In this document: one piece after another, positions 60,718-64,000 of the stretch
Position numbering within the stretch: position 1 is the stretch's first letter
How the letters are laid out: the number at the start of each line of letters is the position of its first letter
Position numbers and translations under genes: made by a program
The notes under the pieces: generated by a model
The model's input: only the letters and a program-made list of their open reading frames with translations
Databases searched by the model: none
Told to the model about the DNA's origin: nothing
From: Agromyces sp. H66
Lineage (GTDB): Bacteria > Actinomycetota > Actinomycetes > Actinomycetales > Microbacteriaceae
Assembly: GCF_004959775.1 (NCBI RefSeq)
Contig: NZ_SJZG01000003.1
Span: 1-64,000, forward strand
DNA length: 64,000 nucleotides
Direction: 5' to 3'

Positions 60718-60809
60718 TGATGCCGTCCTGCGCATACGACTCGCCGGGACCGGCTCCGGCCCGGCCGGTAAACTGACCGGACGGAACGTTGCGAGCGCGG
60801 GGAGAGTGG

Positions 60810-63800
60810 ATGATCGCCAGCCTCGCAGTCTTCGCCGCCGTCGCACTCCTGACGCCGCTTCTGACGAGGTGGCTCGGCCGGCGGGTGTTCCCGATCGTCG
60901 CGCTCGTGCCCGCCGCCGTCTTCGTGCTGCTGCTCACCCTGCTCCCCGGCGTGCTCGCCGGGGAGCCCGTCGTCGAGGTCGTGCCCTGGATCCCGCAGCT
61001 CGACATCGCCCTCTCGTTCCGGCTGGACGCCCTCGCCCTGCTGCTGGCCCTCATCGTCACCGGCATCGGCGCGCTGGTGCTGCTCTACTGCACGCAGTAC
61101 TTCGATGACGACGAACCCGCACTCGGCCGGTTCGCGGCGCTGCTGCTGGCCTTCGCGGGAGTCATGCTCGGCCTGGTCACCGCCGACGACGTGTTCCTGC
61201 TGTTCACGTTCTGGGAGGCCACGAGCGTGCTCTCGTACCTCCTCATCGGCCACTACACGGGCCGGAAGGAGAGCCGCGGTGCGGCACTCCAGGCGCTCAC
61301 CGTGACGACCTTCGGCGGACTCACGATGCTCGTCGGGCTCGTGGTGCTCGTCGTCGCCGGCGGCACGACGTCGTTGGCGGAGCTCATCGCCGATCCCGTC
61401 GGCGGCACCGCCGGCGCGGTGGGCGTCGCGCTGGTGCTCGTCGGCGCCATCTCGAAGAGCGCGCTCGTGCCGTTCCACTTCTGGCTGCCCGCCGCGATGG
61501 CCGCGCCCACCCCCGTCTCCGCCTACCTGCACGCCGCCGCGATGGTGAAGGCCGGCGTGTACCTCGTCGCCCGCCTCGCGCCCGGGTACGCCGACCTCTC
61601 GGTGTGGCATCCGCTCATCGTCGTGATCGGCGCAGGCACCATGCTCGTCGGCGGCTGGCGGGCACTGCGGCAGACCGACCTCAAGCTGCTGCTCGCGTAC
61701 GGCACGGTGAGCCAGCTCGGCTTCCTCGTGCTCGTCACGGGCTTCGGCACCCGCGACGCGGCACTCGCCGGCGTCGCGCTGCTGCTCGCGCACGCGCTGT
61801 TCAAGGCCACGCTCTTCCTCGTCGTCGGCATCGTCGACCACGCCGCGGGCACGCGGGACGTGCGCCACCTCTCGGCGGTCGGCCGGCGCATGCCCGTCGT
61901 CGCGACCATCGCGTTCCTCGCGGCCGCCTCCATGGCGGGAGTGCCGCCGCTCATCGGCTTCGTGGCCAAGGAGGCCGTGTTCACCGCGCTGCTCGAAGCG
62001 GCGATCGCCGGCGATGCCTGGGCCTGGACGGCGCTCGTCGGCGCGTTCCTCGGCTCGGTGCTCACCGTGGCGTACACGGCCAGGTTCCTGTGGGGCGCAT
62101 TCTTCACCAAGCCGGGCGCGGGACCCACGACGTTGCACCGCACGGGCCCGCTCATCGGCGTCGCACCGGGGGTGCTCGCGATCGCGAGCCTCGTCTTCGC
62201 GCTCGCCGTGCCGCTCGTCGAGCCGCTGCTCGCCGGCTACGCCGACGAGCTGCCCGGGCCGACGGAGTACCACCTCGCGCTCTGGCACGGGCTCGAACCT
62301 GCGCTCGCGCTCTCGGCCGCGGTGTTCGCGCTCGGCGCCGTGCTCGTGTGGGCGCGGCGGCCGGTCGCGCGGCTGCAGGCCGCGATGCCGCACGCCATCG
62401 ACTCGGGACGCGGGTACCTCGCGATCGTGGGTGCGCTCGACCGGATGGCGGCAGGCCTCACGACGTTCATCCAGGCGCGTGGCGTGGCCGGCTACGTCGC
62501 CGTCATCGCCACCGTGTTCGTCGCCGGGCTCGGCGTGGCGGCCCTGCGCAATTCGACCTGGCCCGAGTCGCTGCGCCTCTGGGACCTCCCCGGCCAGCCG
62601 ATCATCGCAGCACTGATCATGGTGGCGGCCATCGCCGCGGCCATCGTGCGACAGCGCATGACGGCGGTGCTCCTCGCGGGCGCCACCGGCTACGGCCTCG
62701 TCCTGCTGTTCGGCACGTCCGGCGCGCCCGATCTCGCACTCACCCAGGCCCTCGTCGAGACCATCACGGTCGTCGTCTTCGTGCTCGTGGTGCGCCGGTT
62801 GCCGCGGCAGGTCACCATGCGTGCTCAGGCGGTGCGCGCGCCGTTCCGCATCGCGATCGGCGTGCTCTCGGGCACCGTCATGGCGGTCATCGGGTTCGTC
62901 GCGCTCGGGGCGCGCGTGCAGCCGACCATCGCCGAGGGGCTGCCGGCGCTCGCCGTCGAGGCGCACGGCAAGAACATCGTGAACGTCATGCTCGTCGACA
63001 TCCGGGCCTGGGACACGCTCGGCGAGATCTCGGTGCTCGTCGCCGTGGCGACGGGCGTCGCGAGCCTGATCTTCATCTCGGGTCGCACGGGCGGCGCGCC
63101 TCGGCTCGACGCGCCGACCTCCCGCCGCGAGCGGCTCCGCCCCCTGCCCGAGCAGGCCGACACCATGCGCGGTGCGCGGGCGAGCCTCACCGATACGGAG
63201 CACGAGACCGACGCCGCGGGAACGGCGGCGGCCACCAGGCAGACCTGGCTGCTCGCGGGGCGGACGCTCTCGCCACGCAACCGTTCCATCCTCGTCGAGG
63301 TGCTCGTGCGGCTGTTGTTCCACCCGGCGATCGTCGTCTCGGTGTACCTGCTCTTCGTCGGCCACAACGCGCCGGGCGGCGGGTTCGCCGGCGGGCTCGT
63401 GGCCGGCCTCGCCCTCGTCGCACGCTACCTCGCGGGCGGGCGATACGAGCTCGGCGAGGCGGCGCCGATCGATGCCGGCCGCCTCCTCGGCACGGGCCTG
63501 CTGGTCGCCGCGGGCACGGCGACGCTCCCCCTGCTCTTCGGTCGCACCGTGTTCGAGTCGTCCTGGCTCGAGACCGACGTGCCCGTGCTCGGCACCATCT
63601 CGATCGGCACCTCGACGCTCTTCGACCTCGGCGTGTACCTCGTGGTCGTCGGCCTCGTGCTCGACATCCTCCGCTCGCTCGGCGCCGAGATCGACCGACA
63701 GCGGGAGGACTCCGACCGACACGGCCTTCCCGACGCGATCGCCCCGGCCGACGATGCCCTCCACCCCGACACGCCGCACGACGAGCGCCGTGCGGTCGAG

Positions 63801-63842
63801 GCATCCCGCGCCGCCTCGGCCGACGAGGAGGCCCGCAGATGA
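60810..63842 (+). CDS. Na+/H+ antiporter subunit A fused to subunit B (MrpA/MnhA-MnhB)
   Basis: 1010 residues from ATG 60810 with GGGGAG upstream. Residues ~1-780 form the MrpA part, related to NuoL: FDDDEPALGRFAALLLAFAGVMLGLV, ISKSALVPFHFWLPAAMAAPTPVSAYLHAA (proton-channel Lys/His), MRP-type ...GTSGAPDLALTQALVETITVVVFVLVVRRLP (MbhD region). Residues ~830-960 are MnhB: LLFHPAIVVSVYLLFVGHNAPGGGFAGGLVAG. It helps exchange cytosolic Na+ for outside H+ and supports pH and salt tolerance as part of a multi-subunit complex. First gene of the mnh operon; mnhC overlaps its stop. Confidence 0.95.
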   Translation: MIASLAVFAAVALLTPLLTRWLGRRVFPIVALVPAAVFVLLLTLLPGVLAGEPVVEVVPWIPQLDIALSFRLDALALLLALIVTGIGALVLLYCTQYFDDDEPALGRFAALLLAFAGVMLGLVTADDVFLLFTFWEATSVLSYLLIGHYTGRKESRGAALQALTVTTFGGLTMLVGLVVLVVAGGTTSLAELIADPVGGTAGAVGVALVLVGAISKSALVPFHFWLPAAMAAPTPVSAYLHAAAMVKAGVYLVARLAPGYADLSVWHPLIVVIGAGTMLVGGWRALRQTDLKLLLAYGTVSQLGFLVLVTGFGTRDAALAGVALLLAHALFKATLFLVVGIVDHAAGTRDVRHLSAVGRRMPVVATIAFLAAASMAGVPPLIGFVAKEAVFTALLEAAIAGDAWAWTALVGAFLGSVLTVAYTARFLWGAFFTKPGAGPTTLHRTGPLIGVAPGVLAIASLVFALAVPLVEPLLAGYADELPGPTEYHLALWHGLEPALALSAAVFALGAVLVWARRPVARLQAAMPHAIDSGRGYLAIVGALDRMAAGLTTFIQARGVAGYVAVIATVFVAGLGVAALRNSTWPESLRLWDLPGQPIIAALIMVAAIAAAIVRQRMTAVLLAGATGYGLVLLFGTSGAPDLALTQALVETITVVVFVLVVRRLPRQVTMRAQAVRAPFRIAIGVLSGTVMAVIGFVALGARVQPTIAEGLPALAVEAHGKNIVNVMLVDIRAWDTLGEISVLVAVATGVASLIFISGRTGGAPRLDAPTSRRERLRPLPEQADTMRGARASLTDTEHETDAAGTAAATRQTWLLAGRTLSPRNRSILVEVLVRLLFHPAIVVSVYLLFVGHNAPGGGFAGGLVAGLALVARYLAGGRYELGEAAPIDAGRLLGTGLLVAAGTATLPLLFGRTVFESSWLETDVPVLGTISIGTSTLFDLGVYLVVVGLVLDILRSLGAEIDRQREDSDRHGLPDAIAPADDALHPDTPHDERRAVEASRAASADEEARR

Positions 63843-64000
63843 GCGCATCCCTCACCCTCGTGCTCGTCATGGGCGTGCTCTTCGGGGCGGGCATCGCGAC
63901 CATGATGGAGCGCAGCCTCACGCGCGTGCTCATCGGGTTCCTGCTCGTCGGCAACGGGGTCAACCTGCTCATCTATCTCATGAGCGGCACCCCCGGGCTC
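63839..64000 (+). CDS. mnhC: Na+/H+ antiporter subunit C (MnhC), cut by the window end
   Basis: The first 54 residues are present: SLTLVLVMGVLFGAGIATMM, then ERSLTRVLIGFLLVGNGVNLLIYLMSG, the NuoK-like start of MrpC/MnhC with its two first membrane segments. ATGA overlap with the A-B gene. The gene runs past base 64000; the remaining subunits (D to G) would be expected further right. Confidence 0.92.
   Translation, partial: MSASLTLVLVMGVLFGAGIATMMERSLTRVLIGFLLVGNGVNLLIYLMSGTPGL

Noticed and set aside
59886..63848. A 1320-residue minus-strand frame
   Set aside because: Antisense shadow of livF and the Mrp A-B gene, both of which have clear motifs and overlapping starts.

Overview
The window is 64 kb of very GC-rich, gene-dense actinobacterial chromosome. 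Evidence: near-uniform G/C third positions, many GTG starts, TAnnnT -10 boxes without a clear -35, HspR (HAIR) and HrcA (CIRCE) operators, a mycoredoxin-like protein, and a recurring GGCATCCG/CGGATGCC word. Together these point to Microbacteriaceae, possibly an Agromyces relative; the genus is an inference. No rRNA, tRNA, CRISPR array, integrase or transposase was seen, so this reads as ordinary chromosome with a few unusual spots.

Layout. 1-6.8 kb: a decayed DUF4442 gene, a RibD-type reductase, a membrane-anchored alpha/beta hydrolase, an EamA exporter, gap (GAPDH), a phosphoesterase and a GlxA-type regulator. 6.9-10.7 kb: an NAD-dependent reductase, then a copper operon (HMA chaperone and CopA ATPase) behind a CsoR-like operator. 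10.9-17.4 kb: a lipoprotein/adaptor/ATPase/permease MacAB-like operon facing a second ATPase-permease pair. 17.6-19.1 kb: a DHA2 drug exporter with the same CsoR-like operator. 19.2-26.7 kb: two in-phase octanucleotide tandem arrays bracketing a DUF885 protein, Hsp20 under HAIR plus CIRCE, an SDR, a FUSC protein, a TspO-like protein and a DsrE protein, ending with a ribbon-helix-helix protein directly beside array 2. 26.8-30.2 kb: a 1032-residue kinase/M23-like/aminotransferase fusion followed by a hairpin-rich gap that may encode an RNA. 30.2-37.8 kb: DUF2207, a hydrolase, a sulfite-oxidase-like enzyme, a TM2 protein and a divergent tetR / agmatine deiminase-amidase unit.

37.9-41.5 kb: a TM0106-type nuclease-helicase. 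41.5-50.1 kb: DUF1905, a mycoredoxin-like protein, two luciferase-like oxidoreductases, a baeRF-like protein, a berberine-bridge-type oxidase, a hexapeptide protein and an MGT glycosyltransferase. 50.2-52.9 kb: an ECF transporter A-A-T module without its S component. 52.9-55.7 kb: an FKBP lipoprotein, a methyltransferase and a rhodanese, with a REP-like repeat between the last two. 55.9-60.7 kb: a Liv-type amino acid ABC operon with a LivM-LivG fusion. 60.8 kb to the end: an Mrp Na+/H+ antiporter operon, cut by the window edge inside mnhC.

Many genes appear to be transcribed from their start codon (leaderless). Convergent pairs are separated by strong hairpins, several built from the GGATGCC/GGCATCC word. 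The most unusual material is the pair of octamer arrays with the adjacent RHH gene, the structured gap at 29.9-30.1 kb, and the three-domain fusion whose middle domain carries a Gly-Asp-Pro repeat.
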